This document shows, in pieces, positions 36,345 through 44,790 of a DNA stretch of 64,000 nt. The DNA lies in NCBI RefSeq assembly GCF_003390935.1, contig NZ_QNQZ01000002.1, forward strand, positions 617,033-681,032, written 5' to 3'. A program made the translations under genes and the position numbers. Position 1 is the first letter of the stretch. Each line of letters opens with the position of its first letter. The notes under the pieces are model-generated. The model had not been told where the DNA came from and made no database searches. It saw only the letters and a list, made by a program, of their open reading frames with translations. The stretch is from Lewinella sp. IMCC34191. GTDB taxonomy: Bacteria > Bacteroidota > Bacteroidia > Chitinophagales > Saprospiraceae.

Positions 36345-37225
36345 TGCGCTACCTAAGCCTCCTCATCGCGGCACTTGCTCTCTACAACTGCGAGGATACC
36401 GTCACGCTGGAAACCGACTTCGAGGAACCGCAGCTGGTCGTCGACGCCTGGCTCACCAACCGCGCCGAAACCCAGACGATCCGGCTCACCGAATCCCAGG
36501 ACTACTACGCCAACCGCCTGCCGACGCCCGTCGAAGAGGCGGCTATCCGGGTTTGTATCCGTGACTCGACGGAAACCTGTTATCCGTTTACCTACCAAGG
36601 CGACGGCAACTACGTGTGGCAGCCCGGGCCGGGAGACTCGCTGGGGGCCGTCGGTACGGAACTCTTCCTGATTATTAACCGTCAGGAAGATAATTACGCC
36701 AGCCAGACCACGATTCGCCGGGTACCCGCCATCGACAGCATCGCCGTCAACCCCGAGGAGGAACAGATCGGAATCGATGAAGGGCTGTACGCTCAGCTCT
36801 ACGCCCGCGACTTCGTCGGCGTCGGCGATGCTTACCTTATCCGCACCACCATTAACGACACCCTGCTCAACCGGCCCCGCGAACTTTCGCTGGTCTACGA
36901 CGCCACCTTCGACGCCGGCAGCGGCACGGACGGGATCGTCTTCATCGCGCCCATCCGCTTCAGCATCAACAAGACCGACGAAGACGGCGCGCCGCAGCCC
37001 CTCGTGGGCGGCGACCGCATAAATGTCGACCTGTGGTCGCTCAGTCCCGAGGCCTTTTTCTTCCTGGGTATCGCCCGCGACCAGATCCAGAACGGGGACA
37101 ACGGCATCTTCCAAATCCCGATCGCGAATGCGCCCGGCAACGTGCTGGCCGTCGACGGCGAACAGACCGTTCTTGGGATATTCAACGTGGCGGCGGTGAG
37201 TCGGGCCGCCCGCGTAGTGGAGTGA
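36341..37225 (+). CDS. DUF4249 family lipoprotein
   Basis: A 294-residue lipoprotein (signal MMRYLSLLIAALALYNC, Cys17). The body has the DUF4249 features: EPQLVVDAWLTNRAETQTIR, LTESQDYYANRLPTPVEEAA, YVWQPGPG, then a C-terminal VDLWSLSPEAFFFLGIARDQ and NVLAVDGEQTVLGIFNVAAV. It is presumed to sit at the outer membrane as partner of the TonB receptor with whose gene it overlaps by 4 bp. Confidence 0.9.
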   Translation: MMRYLSLLIAALALYNCEDTVTLETDFEEPQLVVDAWLTNRAETQTIRLTESQDYYANRLPTPVEEAAIRVCIRDSTETCYPFTYQGDGNYVWQPGPGDSLGAVGTELFLIINRQEDNYASQTTIRRVPAIDSIAVNPEEEQIGIDEGLYAQLYARDFVGVGDAYLIRTTINDTLLNRPRELSLVYDATFDAGSGTDGIVFIAPIRFSINKTDEDGAPQPLVGGDRINVDLWSLSPEAFFFLGIARDQIQNGDNGIFQIPIANAPGNVLAVDGEQTVLGIFNVAAVSRAARVVE

Positions 37226-37323
37226 TAATCCACCGGAAACTTGCGCGTTCCGTGACCCAATCCGTAAATTGACGTCTCACCCGGGCGCCGTTCCTTTGCG
37301 GCTACCCGAAGCATGAAACCCGA

Positions 37324-37914
37324 ATGCTCACCGAAGCGCCCTTTACCGGTTGCACACCGGCCATGGAAGACATGGACATCGTACTGGCTTACCGCAAGCA
37401 CCAGCACGCTACCTGCTTTCAGCTGCTGTACGACCGCTACGCCGGTAAAGTGTACAGTAAGGCCGTAACCATGCTGCACAAGGAGAGCGAAGCGGAAGAC
37501 GCTACCCAGGAGATCTTCACGAAGATCTTCCTCAGCCTGGGCAAATTCGAGGGGCAGGCCAAGTTTTCCACCTGGGTGTACTCGATCACGTACAATCTCT
37601 GCATCGACAAGATCCGGCGCACCAAGCGTAGCCGGGAGCTCTTCGCTACGGAACTGGAAGATCCACCCGACAAGATCGAGGAGGTGCCCGACGAAGCCCT
37701 CATGACCATGCAGATCAGCGAATTGCGGTATGTGCTGAGTAAGCTCACCGAAGCGGAGCGTACTCTCCTGCTCATGAAATACAAAGACGGGGTCAAGATC
37801 AAAACCATCGCCAGCCTGCTCGGCAAGACCGAATCGGCGGTAAAAATGCAATTGAAGCGGATAAAGGAAAAGGCCAAGCGGATACACGACCTCCAGTTCG
37901 CACCTACAATCTAA
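37324..37914 (+). CDS. ECF-type RNA polymerase sigma factor
   Basis: A 196-residue sigma-70-family factor. Region 2 (about 17-95) has HATCFQLLYDRYAGKVYSKA, EAEDATQEIFTKIFLSLGKF and KFSTWVYSITYNLCIDKIRR. Region 4 (about 130-185) has LRYVLSKLTEAERTLLLMKY and the helix-turn-helix KIKTIASLLGKTESAVKMQL. The start at 37324 is the longest; ATG 37363 (MEDMDIVLAYRKHQ) would also preserve region 2. The 85-residue gene 6 bp downstream sits where an anti-sigma factor often lies but shows no membrane helix. The MscS gene follows in the same direction. Confidence 0.93.
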   Translation: MLTEAPFTGCTPAMEDMDIVLAYRKHQHATCFQLLYDRYAGKVYSKAVTMLHKESEAEDATQEIFTKIFLSLGKFEGQAKFSTWVYSITYNLCIDKIRRTKRSRELFATELEDPPDKIEEVPDEALMTMQISELRYVLSKLTEAERTLLLMKYKDGVKIKTIASLLGKTESAVKMQLKRIKEKAKRIHDLQFAPTI

Positions 37915-37920
37915 GCCCCC

Positions 37921-38178
37921 ATGAATAACTTCCTGGCACTGCGGGATGAAGACCTGGCCGCCTTCACGGGTGAGCGTCAGGCGACCGTGCGCAAGCGGGT
38001 GGAACGGGAATTGCGGACGGCCGAGCTCATCGCCAGCGTCGTCGAACTATTCGGCCCCGTCCTGGCCGATACCCTCAACGTCATGGGCGGCGGGGACCCC
38101 ATTCTGGAACTCGACGACGACGATCCATTCGGCGAAGAACCATCCGGGCCCGGCATGAACCCCGACATTATCCGTTAA
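37921..38178 (+). CDS. Small acidic protein next to the sigma factor
   Basis: An 85-residue soluble protein: an N-terminal helical part with basic residues (QATVRKRVERELRTAELIAS), then a hydrophobic VVELFGPVLADTLNVM and an acidic Gly/Pro tail (LELDDDDPFGEEPSGPGMNP). The start is 6 bp after the sigma factor stop and the end 8 bp before the MscS gene, so all three are very likely one operon. It may regulate the sigma factor, which is inference from position; no anti-sigma domain is recognisable. Confidence 0.7.
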   Translation: MNNFLALRDEDLAAFTGERQATVRKRVERELRTAELIASVVELFGPVLADTLNVMGGGDPILELDDDDPFGEEPSGPGMNPDIIR

Positions 38179-38186
38179 TTAGCCCT

Positions 38187-39035
38187 ATGGATTCCGTGCT
38201 CGAGATACTCCGCCTCCAGGCTTACCAACTGCTCACCGTCATTCCGGCCCTGATCAAGGCGGCCGTCATCTTCCTGGTCGGCTACGTCATCGCCAAGGGG
38301 CTGTACCAGATCATCCGTCGCCTCATCGCCGCCTCCGGCCTGGACCGCCTCACGGAACGCATGCTGCAGATCGACCTGTTCCGCAATGCGAACATCAACG
38401 TATTACCCAGCCGGATCCTTGCGGCCACCGTGTACTACTTCATCCTGATCGTGTTTACCATGGCCGCCGTCGAGGCGCTCGGTATGGATATGCTTTCGGT
38501 CATGATGGCCGACCTGGTAGCCTACCTGCCCAACGCCATCCTAGCCTTCCTCATCCTGATCGGGGGCATCTTCCTGGCCGACTTCATCAAGCGGCTGGTG
38601 CAGACGACCTGCCGGTCACTCGGCATCCCCTCCGGCAACCTGATCGCCAACGCGGTTTTCTACTTCATCCTGCTCAACATCATCCTGATCGCCCTGAGCC
38701 AGGCCCAGTTGCAGACGGAGTTCATGGAGACGAACATCAGCATCATCCTTGCCGGCATCGCGGGGGCCTTCGCCATTGGCTACGGCATGGCTTCCCGCCA
38801 CATCATGGGCAATATTCTGGCCAGCTTCTATAACCGTAACCAGATCCGCGTGGGCGACGAGGTCAGCATCGACGGGAAGCGCGGCGAGGTAATCCAGCTC
38901 AACAGCGTCAGCATCACGCTGCGGTCGGAGGAGTCCGAATTCACCGTCCCCTTCAGCAAACTCAGCAGTGACGGCTTCGAGATGCACAGCCGTCGCGACC
39001 AGGGGCCTTCCCTGCCCCCCCACTTGGGTGAATAA
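38187..39035 (+). CDS. MscS-like mechanosensitive channel
   Basis: A 282-residue inner-membrane protein. Four or five helices (LIKAAVIFLVGYVIAKGLYQ, ILAATVYYFILIVFTMAAVE, AYLPNAILAFLILIGGIFLA, LIANAVFYFILLNIILIALS) include two conserved TM-helix repeats. The pore-lining helix IILAGIAGAFAIGYGMASRH follows, then the MscS beta domain FYNRNQIRVGDEVSIDGKRG, EVIQLNSVSITLRSEESEFT and VPFSKLSSDGFE. The C-terminal alpha/beta cage of MscS is missing, as in short family members. It probably gates ions under osmotic stress; the sigma factor upstream may tie it to an envelope response. Confidence 0.87.
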   Translation: MDSVLEILRLQAYQLLTVIPALIKAAVIFLVGYVIAKGLYQIIRRLIAASGLDRLTERMLQIDLFRNANINVLPSRILAATVYYFILIVFTMAAVEALGMDMLSVMMADLVAYLPNAILAFLILIGGIFLADFIKRLVQTTCRSLGIPSGNLIANAVFYFILLNIILIALSQAQLQTEFMETNISIILAGIAGAFAIGYGMASRHIMGNILASFYNRNQIRVGDEVSIDGKRGEVIQLNSVSITLRSEESEFTVPFSKLSSDGFEMHSRRDQGPSLPPHLGE

Positions 39036-39037
39036 GT

Positions 39038-39045
39038 TACTTTTG
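39038..39045 (+). promoter_or_regulatory. Putative -7 promoter box TACTTTTG for the DUF3078 gene
   Basis: Exact match to TAnnTTTG directly after the MscS stop, 54 bp upstream of the DUF3078 ATG. Confidence 0.45.
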
Positions 39046-39099
39046 CCGCCTCTTGCCGTCAGATAGGCATCCCCCCATTATCGTTTCAACTTAGCTGAC

Positions 39100-40116
39100 A
39101 TGAAGCATTTGCTACTCGTCTCTCTCCTACTCCTATTTTCAGTTGGCCTTTCCGCGCAGGACGCGGAAGAGGAAATTCCCGAAGGATGGCGGCGGGGCGC
39201 AGGTATAGGCCTTGATCTGACCCAGTTGCTGCAGATCAATCCGAAGCAAGGCGCCGGGCAAAACCGTCTCGGAATCGGTACCGCCATCAACGGATTCGCC
39301 AAGTATAAGCGCGATCGCCGCACCTGGGACAACACCCTCTTGTGGCAGTTCGGCCTGCAGCGCCTCGGTGCGGGCGTCGTTGCCCAGGGTTCCGACGAGA
39401 AGATCCCCTTCCAGAAAAACATCGACGAGCTGCGGGTCGGCAGTAAGTACGGCTACCAGATCCGCGAGGGCGGCGAGCTGTACTGGTCGGCTAACTTCAC
39501 TTTCCTGAGTCAGTTGCTCCCGACCTACCAGTTTCCCGATCTCTACTCCGGCAACTTCGTTTCCGACTGGCTGGATACCGGGCGCAGCCCATTGTCCAAG
39601 CTGTTCGCTCCGGCCACGACGACCTTCTCGATCGGTATCGACTACCAGCCTACCCCGGCCCTGTCGCTCTTCTTCTCCCCCATCAGTTCCAAGTTCATCA
39701 TCGTCGCCAGCGACAGTATTGCCGCCCGCGGCGTACACGGCAACCAGGTAAGCGGGGAACCGAATTCCGTCGGCATCTACCCCGAATACGAAAAGATCGA
39801 CGCCCAACTGGGTGCCCTGGCGCAGGCCAAGTACGAGACCAGGTTCCTGACCGACGACCGGGCCACCTTCAGTTCCAGCCTCGGTTTGTATACCAACTAC
39901 CTGCGTAACCCGAAGAACGTCGACGTGGACTGGCAAAACGGGCTGGCCTTCGCCTTCACCGAAAACCTGCACCTGTCGCTTTTCGTCAACCTGTTCTACG
40001 ACGATGATATCCGGGTACAGATCACTGACTATAATGCACCCAACGGTACGGCGGGACTCGGTAGACGCATCAGCGTCACCCAGCAACTGCTGATCACCTA
40101 CGCCCGCACTTTCTAG
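39100..40116 (+). CDS. DUF3078 family outer-membrane-like protein
   Basis: A 338-residue protein with signal peptide MKHLLLVSLLLLFSVGLSAQ. The mature part opens with WRRGAGIGLDLTQLLQINPK and carries the DUF3078 strings WDNTLLWQFGLQRLG, FQKNIDELRVGSKYGYQI, YWSANFTFLSQLLPTYQFPD, SPLSKLFAPATTTFSIGIDY and LSLFFSPISSKFIIVASDSI. The sequence alternates polar and aromatic residues and ends in YARTF, as expected for a small beta barrel. The function is unknown. The uracil-DNA glycosylase starts 5 bp downstream, so the pair is co-transcribed. Confidence 0.9.
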   Translation: MKHLLLVSLLLLFSVGLSAQDAEEEIPEGWRRGAGIGLDLTQLLQINPKQGAGQNRLGIGTAINGFAKYKRDRRTWDNTLLWQFGLQRLGAGVVAQGSDEKIPFQKNIDELRVGSKYGYQIREGGELYWSANFTFLSQLLPTYQFPDLYSGNFVSDWLDTGRSPLSKLFAPATTTFSIGIDYQPTPALSLFFSPISSKFIIVASDSIAARGVHGNQVSGEPNSVGIYPEYEKIDAQLGALAQAKYETRFLTDDRATFSSSLGLYTNYLRNPKNVDVDWQNGLAFAFTENLHLSLFVNLFYDDDIRVQITDYNAPNGTAGLGRRISVTQQLLITYARTF

Positions 40117-40121
40117 GATCG

Positions 40122-40730
40122 GTGTCGGAGCGCTTCCATCCGAAATACGCGGATCCGCTGCTCGGCCGGGCGCGGGACTGTACCGTCTGCGCCGAGCACT
40201 TGCCGTTGGGGCCGAACCCGATTTTCCGCGTCCACCCCGAATGCCGCATCGCGTTGATCAGCCAGGCACCCGGTCGGTTGGCCCACCAATCGAGTGTCGC
40301 CTGGGACGATCCCAGCGGCAGGAGGCTGCGAGACTGGCTGGGTGTCAGCGAAACGGAGTTTTACGATTCCACGACCTTCGCCGTTCTGCCCATCGGGCTC
40401 TGTTACCCCGGGAAGGGGAAAGGTGGAGATTTGCCGCCCCGGCCGGAATGCGCCCCCCTTTGGCAGGAGCCGCTGCTCGCCATGATGCCGAAGCTGGAAC
40501 TCAAGATTTTGATCGGGGCTTACGCCCAGGCGCACTACCTCGGCGCGCGGCGGGGAAAGAATTTGACGGCCACCGTACGCGACTACACCGCTTACCTGCC
40601 GGAATACTTTCCGATCCCCCACCCCAGTCCGCGCAACGGCATCTACCTGCGCCGGAACCCCTGGTTTGAGGAAGCCAACATCCCCCACCTGCAGCAATTG
40701 GTAGCGGGCATTCTGGCCGGTGGCGGCTAG
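40122..40730 (+). CDS. Uracil-DNA glycosylase superfamily protein
   Basis: A 202-residue protein starting at GTG 40122. Motifs of the family 4/5-like uracil-DNA glycosylase fold are visible: RDCTVCAEHLPLGPNP near the N-terminus, IALISQAPGRLAHQS (glycine-rich motif, about 44-58) with RLRDWLG, and PIPHPSPRNGIYLRRNPWF (about 161-179) containing the HPSP loop. The four-cysteine iron-sulfur cluster of true family 4 enzymes is not obvious, since only CTVC is seen, so it may be a divergent branch. The stop shares CTAG with the convergent SDR gene. Confidence 0.85.
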   Translation: MSERFHPKYADPLLGRARDCTVCAEHLPLGPNPIFRVHPECRIALISQAPGRLAHQSSVAWDDPSGRRLRDWLGVSETEFYDSTTFAVLPIGLCYPGKGKGGDLPPRPECAPLWQEPLLAMMPKLELKILIGAYAQAHYLGARRGKNLTATVRDYTAYLPEYFPIPHPSPRNGIYLRRNPWFEEANIPHLQQLVAGILAGGG

Positions 40731-41416
40731 ATCGTCCCCAGTCCGCCGTCCATCCCGATCACCTGGCCCGTCACGAAGGCGGCCCGCTTGGACAGCAGGA
40801 AGGCGGCCATGGCGGCAATATCCTCGGGCGCCCCGACCTGTTGGAGCGGATGCCGCTTAGCACTGGCTTCCCGCTTGTCATCCGTAGCCAGCAGCTTCTC
40901 CGCGAGGGGCGTATCGGTAAGTGACGGGGCGATGGCGTTCACGCGGACAGCGGGGACGTACTCGGCCGCCAGGCTGCGGGTGAGTCCTTCCACGGCTCCC
41001 TTGGCGGCGGCGACCGCTGCATGAAACGGCATACCGCGCTGTACGGCTACGGTGGAAAAGAGGACGACGGAGGCATTCGTCCCCCGCTTCAGGGGCCGCT
41101 CCGCCGCCTGCAGGCAACGGACGGCGCCGACCACATTCAGCTCGAAGGATTGACGGAAGGCCTCCGGTTTGAGACTCCGAAAAGATTTGAGGTCGATGTT
41201 GCCGGGGCAGTATACCAGGCCGTCGAGGGCATCTGGCAAACCGGTACTCCAATCCTGGTCGTCCGCCGTGACATCGACGGAGGTGAAGGAGACGGAAGCG
41301 GGCAGGTCGCGCTGCTGCCGGGCCCATACGTGCACGGTATGCTGTTGGTCGAGGAGTTGGTCGACCAGCGCACGGCCGATGCCGGAGCTGCCGCCCACGA
41401 TGAGGTATGTGGCCAT
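40727..41416 (-). CDS. Atypical short-chain dehydrogenase/reductase
   Basis: A 229-residue SDR. The cofactor loop is GGSSGIGRA (8-16), followed by SVDVTADDQDW and YCPGNIDLKSF. C-terminal VRVNAIAPSLTDTPLAEKLL and VTGQVIGMDGGLGTI are typical. The catalytic Tyr of YxxxK is replaced by Val: the strand reads PFHAAVAAAKGAVEGLTRSL, with the Lys in place and the Ser in FSTVAV present. This was checked on the DNA (GTC codon). It may therefore be a non-classical or binding-only SDR. The four-base CTAG is shared with the glycosylase stop on the other strand. Confidence 0.88.
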   Translation of the reverse strand: MATYLIVGGSSGIGRALVDQLLDQQHTVHVWARQQRDLPASVSFTSVDVTADDQDWSTGLPDALDGLVYCPGNIDLKSFRSLKPEAFRQSFELNVVGAVRCLQAAERPLKRGTNASVVLFSTVAVQRGMPFHAAVAAAKGAVEGLTRSLAAEYVPAVRVNAIAPSLTDTPLAEKLLATDDKREASAKRHPLQQVGAPEDIAAMAAFLLSKRAAFVTGQVIGMDGGLGTI

Positions 41417-41437
41417 AACGGGAGGGATTAAACGTAA

Positions 41438-41468
41438 GCGACCCGACCGGCTGTGCCGATCGGGTCGC
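41438..41468 (-). terminator. Terminator hairpin downstream of the HU gene
   Basis: GCGACCCGA and TCGGGTCGC form a perfect 9-bp stem with an imperfect extension inward (13-nt centre). On the minus strand it lies 35 bp after the HU stop and is followed by TTACGTTT. Confidence 0.65.
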
Positions 41469-41502
41469 GGGATTTCAGGGTCGTAAGACTAAACCGGCTG
41501 GC

Positions 41503-41775
41503 TTAGTTTACCGACTCGCTGAGTTTCTTACCGGGCTTGAACTTAACGACGTTCTTAGCCGCGATCTGAATGGTCTCATTGGTGCGGGGATTGCGTCCTT
41601 CACGAGCGGGGCGGTGATTGGTCGAAAAGGTACCAAAACCTACCAGGCTCACGCTGTCGTCGCTCTTCAGGGCGTCTTCGATGCTTGCGAGGGTGGCACT
41701 CAGGGCGCTTTCAGCTTGGTCTTTCGTCAGACCGCTCTTTTCGGCGATGGACGATACGAGTTCTCCTTTGTTCAT
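41503..41775 (-). CDS. HU-family DNA-binding protein
   Basis: A 90-residue nucleoid protein that binds and bends DNA as a dimer. The full-length fold is present: helical N-terminus NKGELVSSIAEKSGLTKDQA, VSLVGFGTFSTNHRPA, the DNA-binding arm REGRNPRTNETIQIAA with the conserved Pro, and KNVVKFKPGKKLSESVN. Length matches bacterial HU. It is a single gene, with a hairpin in its leader and a terminator behind it. Confidence 0.96.
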   Translation of the reverse strand: MNKGELVSSIAEKSGLTKDQAESALSATLASIEDALKSDDSVSLVGFGTFSTNHRPAREGRNPRTNETIQIAAKNVVKFKPGKKLSESVN

Positions 41776-41803
41776 TATTGAATAATTTGGATTGTTAAAA
41801 TGC

Positions 41804-41823
41804 GGCGGTAGAAAATTACCGCC
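41804..41823. promoter_or_regulatory. Hairpin in the leader region of the HU gene
   Basis: GGCGGTA, GAAAAT, TACCGCC: a perfect 7-bp stem 28 bp upstream of the HU start. It could be an operator or a 5'-UTR structure. Confidence 0.4.
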
Positions 41824-41900
41824 TGGTTATGGTTACGTTAGGTTTTCGGATGGTGCGCGGGGCATCTCTCCGATTTCGCCTAAGTTAGCCCTACAAACGT

Positions 41901-42068
41901 ATGAAAAAGCTCAGTGTTTATCCCGTTTTCCTTATTTTACTAGGGTTTGCGCTGCTCTTTTCCACCGGCTGCGCCCGCAAATCGGGTTGCGCGGCAATCA
42001 TGAAGACCACCAAAGTGCCCAAGAAGAAAGCCGGCGGTAGCCGTGACCTCTTCGGCAACCGGATGTAG
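41901..42068 (+). CDS. Tiny lipoprotein, 55 residues
   Basis: ATG 41901 to TAG 42066-42068. The translation starts MKKLSVYPVFLILLGFALLF and continues STGCARKSGCAAIMKTTK, with a lipobox Cys (TGC) followed by a basic VPKKKAGGSRDLFGNRM. Small lipoproteins with a second C-x motif and a basic tail are frequent in Bacteroidota and usually hypothetical. It lies between divergent HU and a convergent GT2 gene (16 bp). The leader TAAGTTAG about 20 bp upstream resembles a -7 box. Confidence 0.7.
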   Translation: MKKLSVYPVFLILLGFALLFSTGCARKSGCAAIMKTTKVPKKKAGGSRDLFGNRM

Positions 42069-42084
42069 CAATCTGTCCGTCCGT

Positions 42085-43074
42085 CTACAATTCCCGCAGC
42101 TGTTCGGAGCGCGACAGGTTCAGCGGGTGAACCTCCGCCACGTCGCCCGCCCGCCGCACTTCCCGGATCTTATAGGGTCGTTTCTGCTGGCTCTCGTAGT
42201 AGGTACGCATCAGGACTTCCACGATGATCCCTACCGTAACTAGCTGAACGCCAGTCAGCACCAATAAGGCGCCCAGGATCAGCAGGGGCTTGCCCCAGAT
42301 GTCCTGTCCGGCAATTTTCAGGATGAGCAGGTATAGGTTGATGAGTGCACCGCCGGCAAAAATGGCCAGCCCCACCTGACCGAAGAGGTGCATGGGGCGC
42401 TGCAGGTACTTCTTCAAAAACAGCATCAGGATCAGGTCACTCACGACCCGAAAGGTGCGCCCGAGCCCGTACTTGCTCTGCCCGTGTTGCCGCGCGTGGT
42501 GGCGCACCGGGATCTGGGTGATACGGGCACCCTCCAGGCTGGCCAGCACCGAAATAAATCGGTGGAGTTCCCCGTAAATGCCCAGATCCCGCGCGATTTG
42601 GGCGCGAAAGACCTTCAGCGCGCAGCCGTAATCCCGCAGGTGGACGCCGCTCAGGTTGCGAATGATCCAGTTGGCGATCTTGCTCGGGACCTTCCGCAGC
42701 AGTGCCCCGTCCTGGCGATTGATGCGCTCGCCTACGACCAGGTCCCAGTCCTTATCGCGTACCAGTTCCAGCATGGCGGGAATATCCGCCGGGTCGTTTT
42801 GCAGGTCGCCGTCCATCGTGGCGATGTAGGTGCCGCGGGCCATATCGATACCGGCCATCAGGGCCAGGCTCTGTCCGTAGTTCTTGCGTAACTCCACCAC
42901 GACGAGGCGGGGATCGTCCAGCGATTTCAGCAGCGCGACCGAGCCGTCGGTGCTGCCGTCGTCCACGTAGACGATTTCATACGTCATCCCCTCCAGGGCC
43001 GCATGGATGCGTTTGATGAGCGGGCGGATGTTGTCCACCTCATTCAGGATAGTTACGATGACCGATAATTCCAC
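42085..43074 (-). CDS. Glycosyltransferase family 2, polyprenyl-phosphate type
   Basis: A 329-residue transferase that probably moves a sugar from a nucleotide donor to undecaprenyl phosphate. I choose GTG 43074 (ELSVIVTILNEVDNI...) because a -7 box ends 4 bp before it; GTG 43089 is possible. The GT2 domain has YVDDGSTDGS and the metal-binding TMDGDLQNDP, plus GERINRQDGALLRKVPSKIA. Two C-terminal helices (LFGQVGLAIFAGGALINLYL, LILGALLVLTGVQLVTVGII) match the GtrB/ArnC/DPM1 layout. The next gene upstream on this strand is a GT39 transferase that uses such lipid-linked sugars. Confidence 0.92.
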   Translation of the reverse strand: MELSVIVTILNEVDNIRPLIKRIHAALEGMTYEIVYVDDGSTDGSVALLKSLDDPRLVVVELRKNYGQSLALMAGIDMARGTYIATMDGDLQNDPADIPAMLELVRDKDWDLVVGERINRQDGALLRKVPSKIANWIIRNLSGVHLRDYGCALKVFRAQIARDLGIYGELHRFISVLASLEGARITQIPVRHHARQHGQSKYGLGRTFRVVSDLILMLFLKKYLQRPMHLFGQVGLAIFAGGALINLYLLILKIAGQDIWGKPLLILGALLVLTGVQLVTVGIIVEVLMRTYYESQQKRPYKIREVRRAGDVAEVHPLNLSRSEQLREL

Positions 43075-43078
43075 GGGG

Positions 43079-43086
43079 CAAATATA
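43079..43086 (-). promoter_or_regulatory. Putative -7 promoter box TATATTTG abutting the GT2 start
   Basis: Exact match to TAnnTTTG on the minus strand, followed by CCCC and then GTG. Transcription would start at or next to the start codon, giving a leaderless or nearly leaderless message. Confidence 0.45.
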
Positions 43087-43092
43087 CACCGG

Positions 43093-44790
43093 CTAACGCC
43101 CGATGGGCACGCCGCTGCCCATACCGTCGCGCAGGTCCTCGTCCTCGTCGGTCGGCGGCGCCTCCGCTTCGCGCAGATAGCCGGCCGGGTAGTAGGTCCG
43201 CAGGTGTCGGAGGTAGAGTGAATCCCGCGCCTCGATTTCCAAATCCGGATACTGGATCGGACTACCGATGTACCATTTGCGGGGGTTGTAATCCCCGTAC
43301 TCGCGGCGGATGATCTCCCCACGCGCGTGGGTGAGGTACCAGCCGGTGGCGGGCTCGATCAGGCTGAAGCGGTAAATCCCCAGCCCCTCCTCTCCGGCTC
43401 CGGCCACTACGCGCTCCGCCGTTTCCCGTACGGCGATCCCCCGCTCGTCGCCCGCGGCCCGGGGTGGAAGGACAAACCAATTGAAACCAATTCGCAGGAC
43501 CAACAGAAACAGACAGAACAGGATCTGGAAGTCGCGTTCCCGGCGCCAGCCCAACCAGGTGACGGCACCCGCCGCCAGGGCCAGGCCGATACTCTTGCCC
43601 CAGGGGGCGGTGACGATCGCCGTATCCGGCACCAGCGGCACGAAGGGAATGCCTACGCTTACCAGGGTCATGACCGCCAGCAAGCACAGCCGCAGGTAGC
43701 GGTAGACCGGGCTGCGGTCACGCGCATGCAGGTGGTGCAGCCAGAGCAAACTGCCGAAAAGCAGGGGAAACAACATCAGCAGGTAGCGGGGATACACGTT
43801 CGGCGACAGCCAGTACACCGGAATATTGACGAGAAAGGCTACCAGGCAAAAGGCGGCGAAATCATTCGTTTTCAGCAGGGCCCAGCTTCCCCGCCGCAGC
43901 AAGTAAACAAGTAAAAGGGTCCACGGCAGGAAGTGGTAGCTCATTTCCAGCGGAAAGGCGAAGACGTGGCCGACGGTTTCCCAGAGCCCCTGCGCTACGG
44001 CGGTGCGTTTGCTGCTCTCCACGAAAAGGCGGCGGGCCACCTTCTCGAGGTCGATGGCTTCGGAATAGGGGATGTAGTATAGCGCCAGCAGAGCCAGGCA
44101 GCCCAGGCCGGTCAGCAGGTGGGCTGGCCGGAAGAGTTGCTTCCACGACCTCGTACAACCTAGGATCGCGAAAATACTCAGGCCCTGGAAGACGATCGCC
44201 GGTAAGCCCTTGAGCATGAAGGTGGCCGCCGTAAGCAGATAGGTCCACCCGAAGGCCTCCCACCAGCGGCCGCGGCTACCGAAGTAGTACAGCAGCATGA
44301 TCTGGGTGTACACCAACCAGCTGAAACAGACATCGATCAGCGCGAGCATACTGTCCCAGAAGAGCATCCGGCCGCAGGTGACGACCGACAGGGCGTGGAT
44401 GAAGGCCAGGTACCCACCAAAGTGCCGCCTGCTAAATAAGTAGGTCGTGACCCCGAAACAAAGGAGGCTGAGGACTGTGGGCAAGCGGGCCGCCCACTCG
44501 GAGGCCTCACCGTGCAGGGCGAAGCTGACGGAGAGGATCCAGTTCCACAGGGGCGGTTTATTCAGGTAAGCGTCGCCGTGCATGGTAGGCACCAGGTAGT
44601 TGCCCGTCCACAGCATCTCCTGCGCCACCAAGGACCGAATGCCCTCATCGTCGATGAAGATCATGAGCCCCAGATTGATCAGCAGGGCGGGAAACAGCAG
44701 CAGGACTGCGGCGATGATGAACCACTTACGCACCGGCGCGAAGATAGGTCGCTCCGTTTCGGCCGGCCGGGAAGCGAGTGGAAGGAACAT
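43093..44790 (-). CDS. Glycosyltransferase family 39 membrane protein (ArnT-like)
   Basis: A 565-residue polytopic protein that transfers a sugar from a polyprenyl-phosphate carrier on the periplasmic side. The first loop has the acidic motif FIDDEGIRSLVAQEML and the GT39 string MHGDAYLNKPPLWNWILSVS. About eleven hydrophobic helices follow (ALLINLGLMIFI, LTAATFMLKGLPAIVFQGLS, LLMLFPLLFGSLLWL). YLLTAATFMLKGLPA is typical of the family. The C-terminal 120 residues are a soluble periplasmic domain. It ends 18 bp before the GT2 start; the two form a lipid-sugar pathway, probably for lipid A, O-antigen or protein glycosylation. Confidence 0.9.
   Translation of the reverse strand: MFLPLASRPAETERPIFAPVRKWFIIAAVLLLFPALLINLGLMIFIDDEGIRSLVAQEMLWTGNYLVPTMHGDAYLNKPPLWNWILSVSFALHGEASEWAARLPTVLSLLCFGVTTYLFSRRHFGGYLAFIHALSVVTCGRMLFWDSMLALIDVCFSWLVYTQIMLLYYFGSRGRWWEAFGWTYLLTAATFMLKGLPAIVFQGLSIFAILGCTRSWKQLFRPAHLLTGLGCLALLALYYIPYSEAIDLEKVARRLFVESSKRTAVAQGLWETVGHVFAFPLEMSYHFLPWTLLLVYLLRRGSWALLKTNDFAAFCLVAFLVNIPVYWLSPNVYPRYLLMLFPLLFGSLLWLHHLHARDRSPVYRYLRLCLLAVMTLVSVGIPFVPLVPDTAIVTAPWGKSIGLALAAGAVTWLGWRRERDFQILFCLFLLVLRIGFNWFVLPPRAAGDERGIAVRETAERVVAGAGEEGLGIYRFSLIEPATGWYLTHARGEIIRREYGDYNPRKWYIGSPIQYPDLEIEARDSLYLRHLRTYYPAGYLREAEAPPTDEDEDLRDGMGSGVPIGR

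Noticed and set aside
33963..37225. SusC/SusD pair
   Set aside because: The second gene is a DUF4249 lipoprotein, not SusD, and the receptor lacks the length and motifs of SusC proteins.
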